From Botryosphaeria dothidea (taxonomy: Eukaryota > Ascomycota > Dothideomycetes > Botryosphaeriales > Botryosphaeriaceae), in NCBI GenBank assembly GCA_011503125.2, contig WWBZ02000051.1, positions 2,046,001-2,110,000 on the forward strand: a stretch of 64,000 nucleotides of DNA, in the 5' to 3' direction. The notes beneath the pieces were generated by a model. That model was not told where the DNA came from. It saw only the letters and a list, made by a program, of their open reading frames with translations, and made no database searches. This document shows positions 32,152-45,400 of this stretch, piece by piece (position 1 is the stretch's first letter; the number at the start of each line of letters is the position of its first letter). Position numbers and translations under genes: made by a program.

Positions 32152-35100
32152 CTACCATACCACCGCATCCCTATCGAAGCGGACGAGCTCTTTGCCCACA
32201 TCTTCGACATCCTTCTTCGCTTTCATACGCATGTAGAAGATGGGACAATCTCGGCTGCTGCAGATGACCTCATTGTGCATGCTACCCTGGCAGCGCTGGC
32301 ACTGGGTCCAGAGTCTCGCAAATCGTACTTCAAGATCGCTGACCTTCGCCAGTGTCTTCTGGTACAGCTCCCCGAAACGCGGCCGACAGTTCTCGCAGAC
32401 CGCACCGTCACGCTCGGCAGCACTCGTCAAAGGCTTCTTGCAACCCATGCAGGTGGCCGTCTTCTTCGCAAACTTCATCAGGCCACCCATGGTAGGAGCC
32501 GCGACGGAGATACTTCGGGTGTGCTCGCCCGTTAGGAGCTGTGCTGCCTTCTTTTCTCCCAAGATAGGCTCGAAAATTCTGCCGAGAGGCTTCGCCAGCT
32601 GGTTGTCGAGGTAGTACTTGGTGTCGATCGGCAGGTTGTTCTCCAAGACGTAGATAGGGTCTTCTGATTTCTCGTAGTTCCTTGAATCAGCTGCTCCCTT
32701 AACGATGACGTACGCGACGCGGTCTCCCAATGCGGGCGCAGATCCCGCATCACGCTTCTTCATCCGCTCAGCGAGCTCAACGTGGGCCTGCTTCGCAGCG
32801 TAGTCTGACTTGGCCAAAGCTTTCGTGATCACGAGATTGGACATATCGATCCTGTTCTGCAACAGATCGGAGATTGTCTCCTTCACGAACCTAGAAACTG
32901 TTAGCGAAATCTCATGACTAGTTGCGGTGGGGCATCACTCACTCTTGTGCCCCATTGACGTCGCGGTCGATCAGCAGCATACGCAGCGATGTCTCGATAA
33001 CGGTTTGAACCAATCGACAATTGTCGCGGCGGACCGTCTCAATACCCTTTGTGTCCATCTTGTCCCACTTGTTCGGGTTCGTCCAGTACAAACCCGCGTA
33101 GCGCTTCTTGTTGATAAGCAGGTAAGGGAAATAGACCTTCTCGAACTCAAGCTTGATGGGCTTGGTAAAGTGCGATGAGACAAAGCCCGCAGCCTCTTCA
33201 CCCATCGCCATCGCCTTCTCCAGCTCCTTCGGACCAAACTTGACCATGACCGAATCTGTATCACCGTAAATGACCTGAGCGTCGTGAGAATATCCGTTGG
33301 CGATGGTGTAGTGCTCTTCCACAACTTCCTTGGTCTTCTCAATCATCTGACGACCGTAACTCGTTGTGCTACTGGCAATTGCCAAGCAAGGAAGCTTTCC
33401 ATTCGTGGCACCCGTCAGACCGTACACACTGTTAGCGCTGACCTTCAGCGCCAGTTGACGGCCGTTGAGTACGGCTTTCCTGAAGGGGTCTTTCTCCAGG
33501 CCCATCTCTTTCTTCGCCTGTTTTCTGGCACCAAGCAATTCCTCGAAGATCTGGGTCAAGAGACCCTTGCGGATCTTGGGAGTACAGAACAAATCACCGT
33601 TAGGGGTAACGATGTAGTCCTCGCCCTTCTTCAAGTTTAGCTTCTCAACAGAATTCTTGTTCAAAAGCGTCGTGTAGCAGAGGTTGTGGGCCTGAATAAC
33701 GCTGGGGTACAGCGAGGCGAAATCGAGTGTGGCAATGGGGACGTCGTAGTAACCGCGAGTGGGCTCAATGACAGTAGCCCCTTCATACTGGTCCTCGGTA
33801 CTCTCTGAGCGGAGATTAGGAATAACTAGTTGCTGCTCCAATGCCTTACGGTACAGCTGGCTGAGGAATTTGACCTGCTGGCCACGTGAAAGAAGGAAAC
33901 TGAATGGAACACCCGTGACTCTGGCCATTTCGGTGTAGTTGACCAGACACATGAGCTTGTCGAGTAATCTCATAGGGAGGTAGGCATCTTTCAAGCAGTA
34001 TACAGCCAGACGACGCCTTGAGTTTGAATCGCCGTTGAAGAGTTCAGTGATCATAGTGTGATGCACGTCTTCCTTCTGTTCGCCAAGGAAATGGGCGCAA
34101 ACGGAGTTCAGTGTATAGCTTCTCAAGTGATAGTCTCGCTGCACGAGCTGGAGCAGGTCAAGCTGAATGCGTCCGTTGGTGTTTGTGGCCTTGGTGTCGC
34201 GGTTTCCCATTTGCTTGCTGGAAAAGTTCGTTTCCTTGGCCTGTGACATCGTGTTCCTCAACCTTGACCAATACGGAAAGCGTCCACACTTGAGATGCTT
34301 GGCGCGGTCCAGTAGATACGGAAAATCGAAGTTGGCAATGTTGTAGCCGATGATAACGTCTGGATCTACCTCCTCGAGGAAGTCCCTCCATGCCATGAGC
34401 ATTTTCTCTTCTGCATCATACTCAAGAACCTGAGCGTTCACGATTAGGCTGCACGTGTCCAAGCAGAAGACATTTCGAACAAACGGCTTTTCAGCTCCGG
34501 CGATGTTGACGACGTTGGCGATTTGGATGACGGGGTCGACATTAGGTTCTGGGAAAATGCCTTTTCGACCAGCACACTCAATATCGAATGACAGGATACG
34601 CAGCGGTGCCATCTTGGCCCACTCTCCATCAGCTTGGTGCGCAATGAGGTCCCTGTAATGCACGTAGGCCTCAATTTGACATGTTGAGTGACGGTCTCTC
34701 TGAGGTATCATGTGGTATTTTCCAGCCTTCGCCTCGACCCACGACATGCCGGCAATCTGGAGGAGTCAGTACCAGCAGAAGAAATTGATCGAACAACATA
34801 CCTTGCAATCAACCATGAAGCGAAGCACGTATTGAAGATTGTCGAAGGTCAGAATGCTTCCATCCGCCACCTTCCATAGACCCTTGTAGTTGGCATTCCC
34901 AGATTCAATCGTTGTACGGAGCCTGTTGATGAACTTTGGATCCGTAACAGCGATCTTCAGATACGGGCTCTTTTGATTGCCCTGGAAACCATATATGTTC
35001 TCTCGCATGGTCATCTGCACGGAATGAATGGCTGGTTGGTGCTGGGCGATCTGAGTTTCCAAATATGCCTTGAAAGGCATGCAATCGGCCTGCGTAAAAG

Positions 35101-35603
35101 ACATCGGCGCGGCAACGTAAAGGTAGTGCATGAAGTCGGTAACATGGAGAAGAACGGAGTGACCATTCTGCGAGTATCGTGTTAGACACGAGTGAGAAAG
35201 GTAACACTGAAAACCGTACCTGAGTAACGCCAAATAACTTCACGGTGGCCTTGCCACCATGAAGTGTTCCCTCTTCCGCATCGATTTGTTGGAAGCACAA
35301 ATCATCACTCGCCGGATCAAAGTTGTCGAGAGGTGGACGCGCCCATTTCTGGTCCTTCTCGGCGTTGACGCCCTTCAAGCCGTTGATGTTTTCACCAAGT
35401 TTCTCCAATTCCTCCTCGAATTGGCTTTTGGGTTGGCTGGAGCCGATGAGGCTGCCTTTTGCATTCGCCGAGGAAGGTTTCAGCGGGGCTCCGTTGAGCT
35501 TACGCTTCTTTGCGGACTGCGGAGAGATGGCGATGTTGCGGCGAGCGCTTGTAGTTTCGGTCAAAACCCGCTTCATTGGGGTTGCAAGGCTTGCAGCAGG
35601 CAT
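32152..35603 (-). CDS. pol3: DNA polymerase delta catalytic subunit
   Basis: Four exons, 35603-35220, 35167-34802, 34756-32943, 32890-32152 (1100 aa), introns 45-52 nt. Family B signatures are complete: Exo I ([18 protein letters not shown], about residue 308), Exo II ([19 protein letters not shown]), motif A ([14 protein letters not shown], about 595), motif B ([14 protein letters not shown]) and motif C (YGDTDS, about 747). The C-terminal domain has CysA (CMGC...CENC) and the Fe-S-binding CysB (CQRC...C...C). An N-terminal basic segment (SAKKRKLNG) is a likely nuclear signal. It replicates the lagging strand with PCNA. Length is normal for the family. Confidence 0.97.
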
Positions 35604-37352
35604 AGTTGCGGGCTTTGGTCAGCCGCAGCTTGCATCTGGGGGCGGGCGTTGGTGGGGTTGTTGAAAGAGAGATGCGGAGCGTGTTTAGTCGCGAGAGCGT
35701 CGCGGTGACGCGCCTCAATCAACGAAACGCGTCTGGCTGTGGCTGAGTCAGCATGCCGCCGCATGACTCGGCGAACGCAGACGTCAGTCGCACGACAAAA
35801 AGGGAGTCATCGTCGGCAACGACAACAACCACTGTCAATGAAACTGCCCTTCTTGCAGATCACAAGTCCGCATATATGAGGTCGGTCAACATCATCGCAA
35901 TAGCAAGCGTAAACGCACAAGGACTGAAGTACTCGGCCGCATGATAATGCTCGGAAGAAATATTGACTTTCACAACTGGACGATTGCTTCAACTCCGTAC
36001 GGTCGTGGGAGACCGAGTTTATACCGAGCTCCATTCCAACACCGCTCTGCTTTCACGATGCAGGTTGAGCGCTTAAGCCGCCGTCAAGAGGACTAATACG
36101 AAGTCGCAAAAACAACCCAATGAAGAGCAAGATGATCAGCACGTCGGTCGCTTCATGCTCGAGTCCGACCAGCCAAGCGATCCACCGCAAGTCGCTCACT
36201 ACCCAGCGGGGAAGTCGCGAATAACTCTCTGGGAAGTTGTTTGTTGCGTTATATAGCAGGATCCCCCCTGCTCATAGCGTGAGCCGGGGGTCAGTGTTGA
36301 TGAACACTGACTTGCGTAGCATTGGTGGCCCAATTGCACCCATGGCGAAAGTCCAGACCAAGATCAGCCTCACTCTCTGGGCATCAAGAGGACGCCATGG
36401 GGAATTTTCTTTTCGATGGCATTGGTGCCGGAAATAACGGAGTTTTGGCCCTCGTCCCGAACGCCGACTTTGCTCCTGGACCTTGCGCACGCACGCCCGC
36501 ATCGCATCCACCGCCCTTGCTGCCAGAGGAAATCGCAGGCGCGTTTTTTTTTTCACGGTCTCTCGATGCCGATTCCCGAGGCCGCTGCGGACCCAAGATG
36601 GCGTTGAAAGGTCACACCACCCCATGCACGCGCACTGCGGCAATCTCGCTGTCGCCTCGGGCGAGCCGCACTCTCTCTGCGCGGGCAAGACGCCGGGGCC
36701 CGCGGTTTGCGATGCACAGACAGCCTCAGGCTTCGATGACGTGGGAGCAACAGGAGTCGGAAGCTTCGGAATACCATATGGCAGTCACCCAGCAGCGGTC
36801 TATCTCACCGAAGTACACCGAGTCTGCTTACCAAAGCCCAATCATAGTCCCCATACTGCTCGTTCTTATACCAATGCGGTAAGGCGCCGGCTACAGGCTC
36901 TGCGGCAAGCACACGCCAATGCTTGTTGCAGCATGGCTGCTTGACTCCGGCCATGTCCATCCTACCGATCACAGCGGCCGACGCCATGAGCAAATCTTTA
37001 TTGATCGCGCCTGCCTCCGCGGTGCTGTGGCCGATGCGCCGCCATCTTAAATCCACATGTGCCGCTCTCAGAATGCTCTTTTCTTTCCGCATGTTTATCC
37101 AGCTGCTCAGTGTTTTGCTTAACTCAACAGCCGTCAGCTTATCTGGTTATAGAGCTTGCCGCTTATCAAGGTAAGTTGCTGGGTATCCCGAGAAGTAGAC
37201 TTGAGACGACGCATTACCGACCTCAGAAGTGCTTCGGAACTCAATACTATAGTTTTCTGGTGGTTCTTGGCTGATCCAGATTCAGTTCGCTGTGAATTTA
37301 AATCTGTCCTACTTCCCTCAGCCTGAACCGATACCTCTGTCTCTGAAGCAAC
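35604..37352. other. 1.7 kb intergenic region
   Basis: No supported gene. Two adjacent hairpins lie at about 36264-36310, and a T9 run at about 36544. It contains the pol3 promoter on the left and the upstream region of the small membrane protein on the right. Confidence 0.5.
36264..36310. repeat. Two adjacent inverted repeats
   Basis: A C-rich/G-rich hairpin (ccccc..gctca / tgagc.ggggg) is followed at once by a perfect 8 bp stem tcagtgtt / aacactga with a 4 nt loop (36291-36310). Function unknown. Confidence 0.5.
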
Positions 37353-37745
37353 ATGGACTACTCTATGAAAGACAGCTGGATTATGGAACAGCCTCCCAAG
37401 CCTTCATACCGCACCACCTTCCTTGCTGTTGCCCGGGAGAACACAGCCGCCTTCATTTACCGATTCGAGGTTACCTATGGCCTTTACGTCATGGACTTCT
37501 GGGAGAAGGCCACTGTCTACGCCTTCCTCGGTCTTATCCTGTTCTTCTCCTTGTGGAAGGTCGTCCTCCCGCTCTCCTTCGCCTGCTTCCGCCTAGTCTC
37601 ATATCACTTCGCACTGGAGCCCAAAGGCCTCTACAGTGTCCTTGAGCGAGCAGCGCAAAAGGAATTCGCCGACATGCTCGTCGGGGGTGGAATCGAAAAC
37701 CTGAACGCAACTTTCAACGGTTCTTCTCATGTGATACAACTTTAA
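37353..37745 (+). CDS. Small membrane protein, serine palmitoyltransferase small-subunit-like
   Basis: Intronless, 130 aa. The central block YRFEVTYGLYVMDFWEKATV followed by a hydrophobic helix (FLGLILFFSLWKVVLPLSF) resembles the core of the small activating subunit of serine palmitoyltransferase (SPTSSA: Y-x-VT-x-LY-x(4)-WE-x, then one membrane span). Such subunits bind the LCB1/LCB2 dimer in the ER and raise its activity for ceramide synthesis. The soluble C-terminal 50 residues are not explained by that family. Identity rests on one motif and topology. Confidence 0.6.
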   Translation: MDYSMKDSWIMEQPPKPSYRTTFLAVARENTAAFIYRFEVTYGLYVMDFWEKATVYAFLGLILFFSLWKVVLPLSFACFRLVSYHFALEPKGLYSVLERAAQKEFADMLVGGGIENLNATFNGSSHVIQL

Positions 37746-40323
37746 TTATTTGACTACACGGACTGCGGTACCACCAGACGTGACCGGTATCGGTAGTGCC
37801 TTACTGAAAAGCACTGTCGGAGCTCTGTGAGTTCTTGGTAAGTTCTTCTTGATCACTGTTTGAGATAACTGCTGACGGAAAATACTTCTTCAGTGAAAAT
37901 CCTTTGATCCTCAGCATGACTTATACCCTTACTATGAGTCGACCTCTAGTATTATGATGAGACGACTTATTGGCGCATTGTTTATAATCAATCTCTGTCC
38001 TTGGTCGGGGAGAAGGAGCGGGCGAAAGACAAAGGAAAGCAGCCGGGCATGGGATCAACGCTCGCTACTGGCAAACGGACATTGCCACATTGCATGGAAT
38101 ATTGGATCACGATCACGGCCGTAATAGTAATGAAACTACGAACCTTCACGGCGCTGCTTCGGTGTCTTTGCAATGTGTGCAGTGCTTAGATTGGCGGTTT
38201 GTCAGGCCGAGATACAAGCGTCGTCTGCAATAATCCTTGCCAGCTACAGCTCGACGGACCAACCACAAGACAAGCGCGAACTTACCAACTTTTGTCGCGG
38301 CAATGAGGCTGCCACAGCTTAACCCCAGCCAAATTTCCACGAGCTGTGAGATGCCATGTGATACATGCATCTCTCACATAAGCTCTGCGGCCCTAATCCT
38401 AAAGTGCATGCAAAATCCCCAAACAGGCACGAAACATCCAATCTTCAAAAGGTTAGCGCAACTTTTTCACCTAGAGCAGACAGGACTTTCAGCCTTACGA
38501 AGGTCAATCTGGCCAAGAGCGTGCACATTAACGGGAAGTAACACCACACATACACCAACGCCTCCATCAAACAAGCGTTGCGGGATGGACGTCACATCAA
38601 CGTTTTTAGCGCATGCGCAACGCGAAAGGCCCACAGGCGGCCACCCGCAAATGATCACCTAATGACGTGCTTACGGGCGGTCCCGCAGGCCTTGTCCTGT
38701 GTGGAGGATCCAGGCAGTGACGCTTGCCAGCGAATCATTCTGGAGCAGCCGGGATGTCTGTTTTGCACAGCCTCACCGCGCGCTCCCGGCACGCCGGAGG
38801 TGGGCTCCCCACGAACATGCTTATATGGACCTCATAGGAAGACGCGGATCTTATCTGTTCCCCGGAGATGGCCGGAACACGGATTTTCTGGGAGCGTTTG
38901 AACTGTTTGTGGGTACGTCCACGAGGGATCGGCGGAAGTGCTCGGGTTGGTTGGACATTGGTACAGAAGAGAGGCTCGGAATGGTACCGAGATCTCCGGG
39001 ATGTATGGGTATGAATACAGTGCCTCTCAGGTTTGGCCTATGCGGATCATTGTCGCAAGTGTTTTCCTCAGCTACAGATGCAACACAGCAGTATTATAAA
39101 ATGCTATTGCCGTGAGCAGTGGAGAAATTCATCTGAATGTAAGCATAATTATTTTTACATGACGCTTGCGTCCGGATGAATGGTTCCATTCCTTGCTTCC
39201 ATGACAGCGTCTGAGGGAGCGCCAGATCTGCTTGCATACTTACACACATCGATCGCTGCACTCTTTTTTATACCTCTACACTGGCCTGTCATGAAATTGA
39301 CTGGATATCGACACTTGTATCCCTATCTTGGCGCACGAAGTGATATGCGCCATTGGTGTTTAACAAAAATTCCGTGTACATTTCCAGTTACAATTGAATT
39401 CATTGTTTAAGCAGAATTGAGAAGATTCAGCTCGCACTGCGTAAGTTGACGAAATTTTCGAGCGGGGCTCATTCCGCTTATTGAAGTATAATGAACCATT
39501 TAGAGGCAGTGTGTTCACTTTACAGGGGCAGATTTACTAATCAGTACAACGTGGCTGCTGCCGCTCAAGAGAACCTGAAAGGGCGAAATGATGGATCGCA
39601 CTTATTTTTCCCAGTATCACAGTGGAAATGAAAAGAGTTCAAAGTGTTTTTGATGTCTACCCGCTTTCAATTAATGCTTATCATCGCTACTTAGCATAAC
39701 GAGAAGCTCGAAACCGGTAGACATTTAGTAGTTTTAATCAAAGCCAAATGGGGTATCTTCCTTTCCCAGCACCGATGCTATGCGAACGCCATGCCATACC
39801 GTGAATGCGATGCCCGTCCGTCACCATGCAGTACCGGGACCCAAGCCAAATACCAGAAGCCGAAGTCAGGGGCAGTCATAAACCAAACCATGCGAGGGGC
39901 CCATTCCATCCTCATCTAAACCAATGCTCCTTCATAGGAAAATCAAAACCCGAACGCCATTGCCATGCAAGCTCATGATAGACCCATGTTCCAGCACTGA
40001 AAGCAAAAACCAGACCATGAAGAAGAAAAGACACCCCGTAAAAAAGAGAACCTCAGGTCCCGGGCTTCGCAACAGTCCATTCAGTGCCCGTCAGAAACCT
40101 CAGCGTAATCATCTTTTTGATGGACGATAGGAGAAGTCAACACCGAGGAGCGTGAGAGGTTCCGCCGTCGATATGGTGCAAATGGAAGCCGAGGAGGGGT
40201 ACCCGAGGTCATGAACGAGGTAGGCCAGAAGACGTAGAACAAGTAGGAAACTCCGAAGGTGAATGCGTAGGACCAGGATCTTGCGTGGATCAAGACCGAC
40301 CAAGGAGGTGAAGGGTGATGTGT
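37746..40323. other. 2.6 kb intergenic region
   Basis: No supported gene on either strand. A stretch near 39400-39750 is AT-rich. Short frames such as 38699-39115 have no family signal or credible splice context. Confidence 0.5.
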
Positions 40324-40902
40324 TTATTTTTTCCCCTTGCCCTTGCCCTTCGAGTTGTTGTTGCTCTGGTCGGTGTTCTGCGCAGCGGGCACGAAGGCAG
40401 CAGCGGGCTTCACGTTGGGAGGCTGGAAGTTCTTGCCCTGGCCAGTCTCGCCGGTGGTGTGGTTGCGCCAAGAGGCGTCACGCTCAATCTGCACGCAATA
40501 TGACTTAGGCTGGCCATTCTCCTTCTCTTGACAGTCCTTGCCAGCCATGAGGAGGCAGCCTTTGAAGGTCTGCGCGTCCGGCTGGCCATCGCAGTGGATC
40601 TTGAGTGAGCCGTAGACTGGGCCCTTGCTCCCGTCCTTGAGGTCCCCCCTCAAAGTCTTGCTCGTCGCAGCGCCGCCCTCCCTGTTGAGTTGAACGGCGA
40701 GTTGGTAGTAGTTGTCGTTAGGATTAGGACCCTCGGGATCCTTGGAGAACTTCTGAAGGTCCATGCGGAACGTGTCCTTCTTGAGATTGTTCTGGAAGAC
40801 GTTCTTGTGAGACTCACCATGAGCGTAGTTCTTCCAGTCGATCTTGCTGTCAGGGATGCTCTCGATGAACTCCTGGTAAGACTTCTGGACCATCGGCGCC
40901 AT
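40324..40902 (-). CDS. Orphan fungal protein with basic tail
   Basis: Intronless, 192 aa, clear ATG (MAPMVQKSYQEFIESIPDSK). The body is mixed alpha/beta with three close cysteines (KIHCDGQ, FKGCLLMAGKDC, SYCVQIE), a Pro/Ala segment, and a lysine-glycine tail (KGKGKGKK). There is no signal peptide or membrane span. Codon use and the clean open frame suggest a real gene, but I recognise no family. It sits alone between two long empty regions. Confidence 0.6.
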   Translation of the reverse strand: MAPMVQKSYQEFIESIPDSKIDWKNYAHGESHKNVFQNNLKKDTFRMDLQKFSKDPEGPNPNDNYYQLAVQLNREGGAATSKTLRGDLKDGSKGPVYGSLKIHCDGQPDAQTFKGCLLMAGKDCQEKENGQPKSYCVQIERDASWRNHTTGETGQGKNFQPPNVKPAAAFVPAAQNTDQSNNNSKGKGKGKK

Positions 40903-42407
40903 AATGGTAGGTGGTTGTTTTGAGAAAGTAAGTCTGTGAAGTGGAAGAGGTCGTCGAGGAAGTAGCAGGAGGAGTGAGGTGTTTTTTCTCGGAAGTTGTC
41001 AGTCAAGGTAGTGGAGGCAGTGGAAGTGTTAGAGGAGGATGGTGTAGAGTAAAGGAAGAGGAAGAGAACGTGTGGTGGATCTTTTAAGGTGCCCCAGGGG
41101 TGACTCCATGGTGTTAAAGATCCAGCAATGATGCCTGTACTATGTATGTGTTAAGTGGCTTTACGGTGAACGCGCGTAATTCGTGAATGGAGACTGTCTT
41201 AGGGGACCGCTTGTTGTGGTGAACGCGTCAAGGTGAAGCGTGGGTAAGGCGGCGCATGTTGCATTGTTCATGGATGGAGGTCGTAGCAGTCACAGAATTA
41301 AATTATACATACAAGACACGAGTAGCTGTGAGTGTTAGAAAGAGCTTCGAGTCTCAGGAGTGTTATGCACCGTATTAGCGTGTAGAAAGAATAAACTGTA
41401 GTCACATGCATAGGCCGTACGTCAATACTGGAGGCAAACACAGTGTATAAAACTTCACGTTGCTGTATTAGTACTGGTTTTTGTTCTCATGTGGGAACTG
41501 AAACTAATATTTAATGGCTCTTGAGTTTGCCTTCCCATCGTGTTTGTGTGGCTTGCCACCCCCGTGTGGTGCAATTCATGGAATACTCGCCGTCAGAACT
41601 CGCCCTTTCACTTCTGAAGTCCAGAACGCGCAGGGTTTACAAATTATTTTCTGGTCGCTCTTTTAAGAGTATTCTATGAAGCTGTTCTGTGCGCTGCTTA
41701 AATTTCGACAAGAAAGCAGCTGCTCATCTCCTTTGATTGTTTTGCAATGGGCACGAGTAACACAAAGGCAACCGCGAATGGAAGATTGAGGCTGGTAATC
41801 TGGCTAACTTCCGGTCTGCATTTCAGTTCTTCCTGACTGCCTTTGAATTCCTGTTTAATTCATGAGGAAGCTATTCACAAGAGTTATCACATCAATTTTG
41901 GTTTGCGAGATACAGATCTTCCGGATGTTAACATAGTCAAATGATTCCTCAACATCTTTAGTATTCTAGAGTGATTTAAGGCGGCAAAGATAGGATATAA
42001 TCATCTAAGAGTGGCTCAAAAACTAGCACGGGTTCGGCAAGGCTGGGCTCGCATCGAACTTAGCACACAAATGAACTTCAGATCGTATATGAATGCGGTG
42101 AAAAATAATCAATTCTGGGAAGTCGATTACTTCTAAGTGGAAGAAAAGGAGGTGAATTATGCTACCCTGTACAGGAACCAAAGGACTTATTGCTGAGCAA
42201 TATGCTGCATATCGGATTAGAAACGGCCGACCCAGGTGGTATGTCGCTTACGCAAAAAATCTCATAGCTAAGCTAAGACCATCCCTCATCAAAAATCCGG
42301 AGTATTACAAATTGAAAACCGCTTACCACCATCCATGATCGCAATAGTAAAGAAGAACAAAAGCGAATGTTAAAGCACAACCTGCCAAATCCATCTTACC
42401 CAGATAC
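40903..42407. other. 1.5 kb AT-rich intergenic region
   Basis: Upstream DNA of the orphan gene and downstream DNA of the kinase-like gene. AT-rich from about 41280 to 42320. No long open frame at all, and no RNA gene recognised. Confidence 0.55.
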
Positions 42408-45400
42408 TCAAAACAACTTCCGCTGTTCTTCCTGCATACGCTCGATGTAGGACCAATCTTCCAAACTGTCGAGCGCGGTGACGACCTCATTGAGTTCCTG
42501 CAGCACAGGGTCCTGATCGCAGCCGGTCTTAAGGTGCGGGGAAGCAAGCTCCTCCAGCCTCTTGTCAAACTCACGCTTGAGAAGTGTCTCCTCCCAGGCC
42601 AGCTCCTCCTCCAGACGGTCCTCATCCTTCTCTTCTTCAGGATCCCAAGGCTCCGGCTCCTCGACCTCCTCATCGATAATGAGGGGCGGGTAGCGCGGGA
42701 TCCTTGCCGGAATAGTGGCCCAGGAGATTTCCCAGTCAATGAGCGCAAGCGGATTGCCATTGTCGTCGACGAGGATGTTGCGCTTGGCGATGTCGAAGTG
42801 GTGGAGATGGGTGGAGCCGGGACCGAGCTGCTTACCCCTCAAGACAGTGGGGAGCACGCTTTGCAGAGCAACGCTCTGCTGAGGGATGCGATCAAGAGCC
42901 TTCAGTGTGAAGCGGGTCTCGGGAACCTCCTCTTCAATCTCCTCACCGGTAGCCTCCATCTCTTCCTGCTTGTTCCAAGCTTCAACGCGTTCCTTGTGCC
43001 GAGGGTCAAGAGCCTCACAAAGAATGACATGGATGTGAGAGTTGTAGTACTCCTCAAAGCTGGCAAAGGGGCCGCGGTTGATGGGATAGTCCAGGCGAAG
43101 ATCTGCGTCGAAGTCCGTTGTGTTGAGGGGACCAATCTTGTAGGAGGCTTTGTCAGAGAGAGGAAGGCTCCAGTTGTGGTAGAGGGCGCCAATCTTGTCG
43201 AAGTGGAGCCTCGAAAGTTCATCAATCCACTCAGCAGCTTGCCGATAGAGCCTAATTTTAGCATCAAAGCCCAGATCCTTCTCGACGTCTTCGTACATCT
43301 TGCCGTTGATCTTCTCCATCATCATCCACTCAAGGCCGAGAGCGTTCTCCATGGATGAATCAAAGACAAAGACCTTGGGAATTGGAATTTTGGTATTCCT
43401 GCGGACGAGTTCCATGGTTGCGACTTCGCTTTGTGTCTTGTACCAAGGAGCGCCAGGCAGGCTGCAGCGGAAGATGCACTCATGGGTGACCTTGGTGTCC
43501 TCATCGACGCTCGAAACAGTATACACCTTATTGAAGGAGCCCTCAGCGAGGAATTCGATATTTATCTTATCGTTCGTCAAGCCGCAGATCTTGTAGTAGT
43601 TCCGAGCGATTTCCTTGATGGCGCCAATGTCAGGGTCGGATTTCCACTTGGCGTCATAGCTCGAGGTCCAAGGGTCGTACTCCCAAACCATTTTACCCTC
43701 CAAGAGCTTGCATGATAGCTTCGGCGGGGCACTAGGTGTGACCTGGAAAGGAATGCTGCACACGTCGTCCTTGGAGAGGTAAGCTTCGTTGGGGCAGCGC
43801 TCCGAGAAGTGTTCGTCATTTTCAACATCATTCTCATGTTCGCTGCCATCGGTCATGCTGTCGTTGTCTGACCCCATTTCCGAACTGCCCAAGCGAAGAG
43901 GGGTATGAGGGGTACCATCGATGCTGGAGACCGAGCCAAAGCTGTTGCCGAGCTTCGCCTTGCCATTGTCGTCGGGCGATGAAAGAAGAAGAGCAGCGGA
44001 AGCGGAAGCGACCTGGTCCGAGCTCGGTAGATCGTCGTCCTCGTCCTCCGTCTCGGCTGCGCCTTCCACCTCACCCTCAACATCCTCAACCGCCGTGACG
44101 AACGACGCCGCCGTCGACAGCACCGAGATGACGCTGGTGCGCGTGGAGATGTTCGCATCCGGACCAGCCTCTCCCATCTCCTTCGCAGCCACGGCGGCGT
44201 CGACATGAGCGGGCGCTGCCGCCGTCGGGACAGTCGGGAAGTCGTCCAGGGAGACGGTCGCCGGGAAGGCGTTGCGGATCTGCTGCAGCCGCGCCTCGAG
44301 GACGCGCCCGTCCAGCTGCGGGTGGATGTACTGCAGGCCGAAGTGCGCGATCTGGCCGGAGGCGGCGCTGTTGGCGCGAGCGCGCGGAGCGGTCTCCTCG
44401 TTGTTGCCGGCGACGGCGATCGGGGTGTTGGAGGGAACCGGCCCGGAGGGCGTGGGAGGCAGCGGGCCGTAGATGGACTGGCGATCGGCTGGGAGAGGCC
44501 ACTGGGTGGAGGCGCGAGGCGTGTCGTCATTGTTTTCGCTCCTGGGCGGGGTCAGCAGGGTGGGAGTGGCCGTGCCGGATGTGAAGACGTCGTCGGCTGA
44601 GCGAGGCTGCTCTTGCGGGAGATGCGGGAGAGGCTTGTACAACGAAGAGGAGCTGTCGGTGGTCTTGCTGCTGACGACAGACTGCGCACCCATGGACTGG
44701 GGGCGCTCAGATGGCAGCTTGCGCGCCGGGCTCGGTGGGTTGCTGGCCCAGTTGTCGGAATCGTCATCGCGCTTGATCGCCGTCTTCGGGTCGAAGGGAA
44801 ACTCGTCGTTGTGCCTCAGACTGCTGCTGCGCGCCGGGAAGGTGGGCATGGTGCGAGAACGCCGGCGCTGGACACGCTGTGCTCTTTGACGGGCATTAGC
44901 AGCGCTGCGCGGAGAGAGATGGAAGGAGTTGTACGGTTGCACAGGCTTGCCAGTACGAGGATCAACGCGGTACATGGTCCGCACTGAGGCGTTGGGCGAG
45001 GCATTGGCGCTGTTGTCAGAGCTGGGTGTGACTGTGACCTCGGGTACGATCGAAGTGCGAAGAGGACGAGCGTCGGTTGGGGTTTCGCTCTCGATGGATG
45101 TGTCACTGGCCCCATCGCTGCTGCTGCTCGCCGTAGAAGAAGTCCAGAACTTGCGGAGCACAGTCTTGACCGGGTTGCGTCTCTTGGATTTGGGCGATGA
45201 GATCGATGACTGGCCGCTCTTGGTCGAATGGCTGGCAGTTATGTCAGTGCTGGCGGACGCCAACACGTCACTGCTAATCGAAGGCGAGGCCGTCATAATG
45301 CTGGAGTGAGAGGCGGGGGTGTTGATAGTGGTGATCGCGTCGGACAATGTGGTGTTTTGCTGAGCGCGGCGCTTGCAGGAGCTGTCGGATGAGCCAGCAG

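Noticed and set aside
38699..39115. 138-codon frame in the 37.7-40.3 kb region
   Set aside because: Mixed composition, no domain, no splice context and AT-rich continuation; insufficient support.
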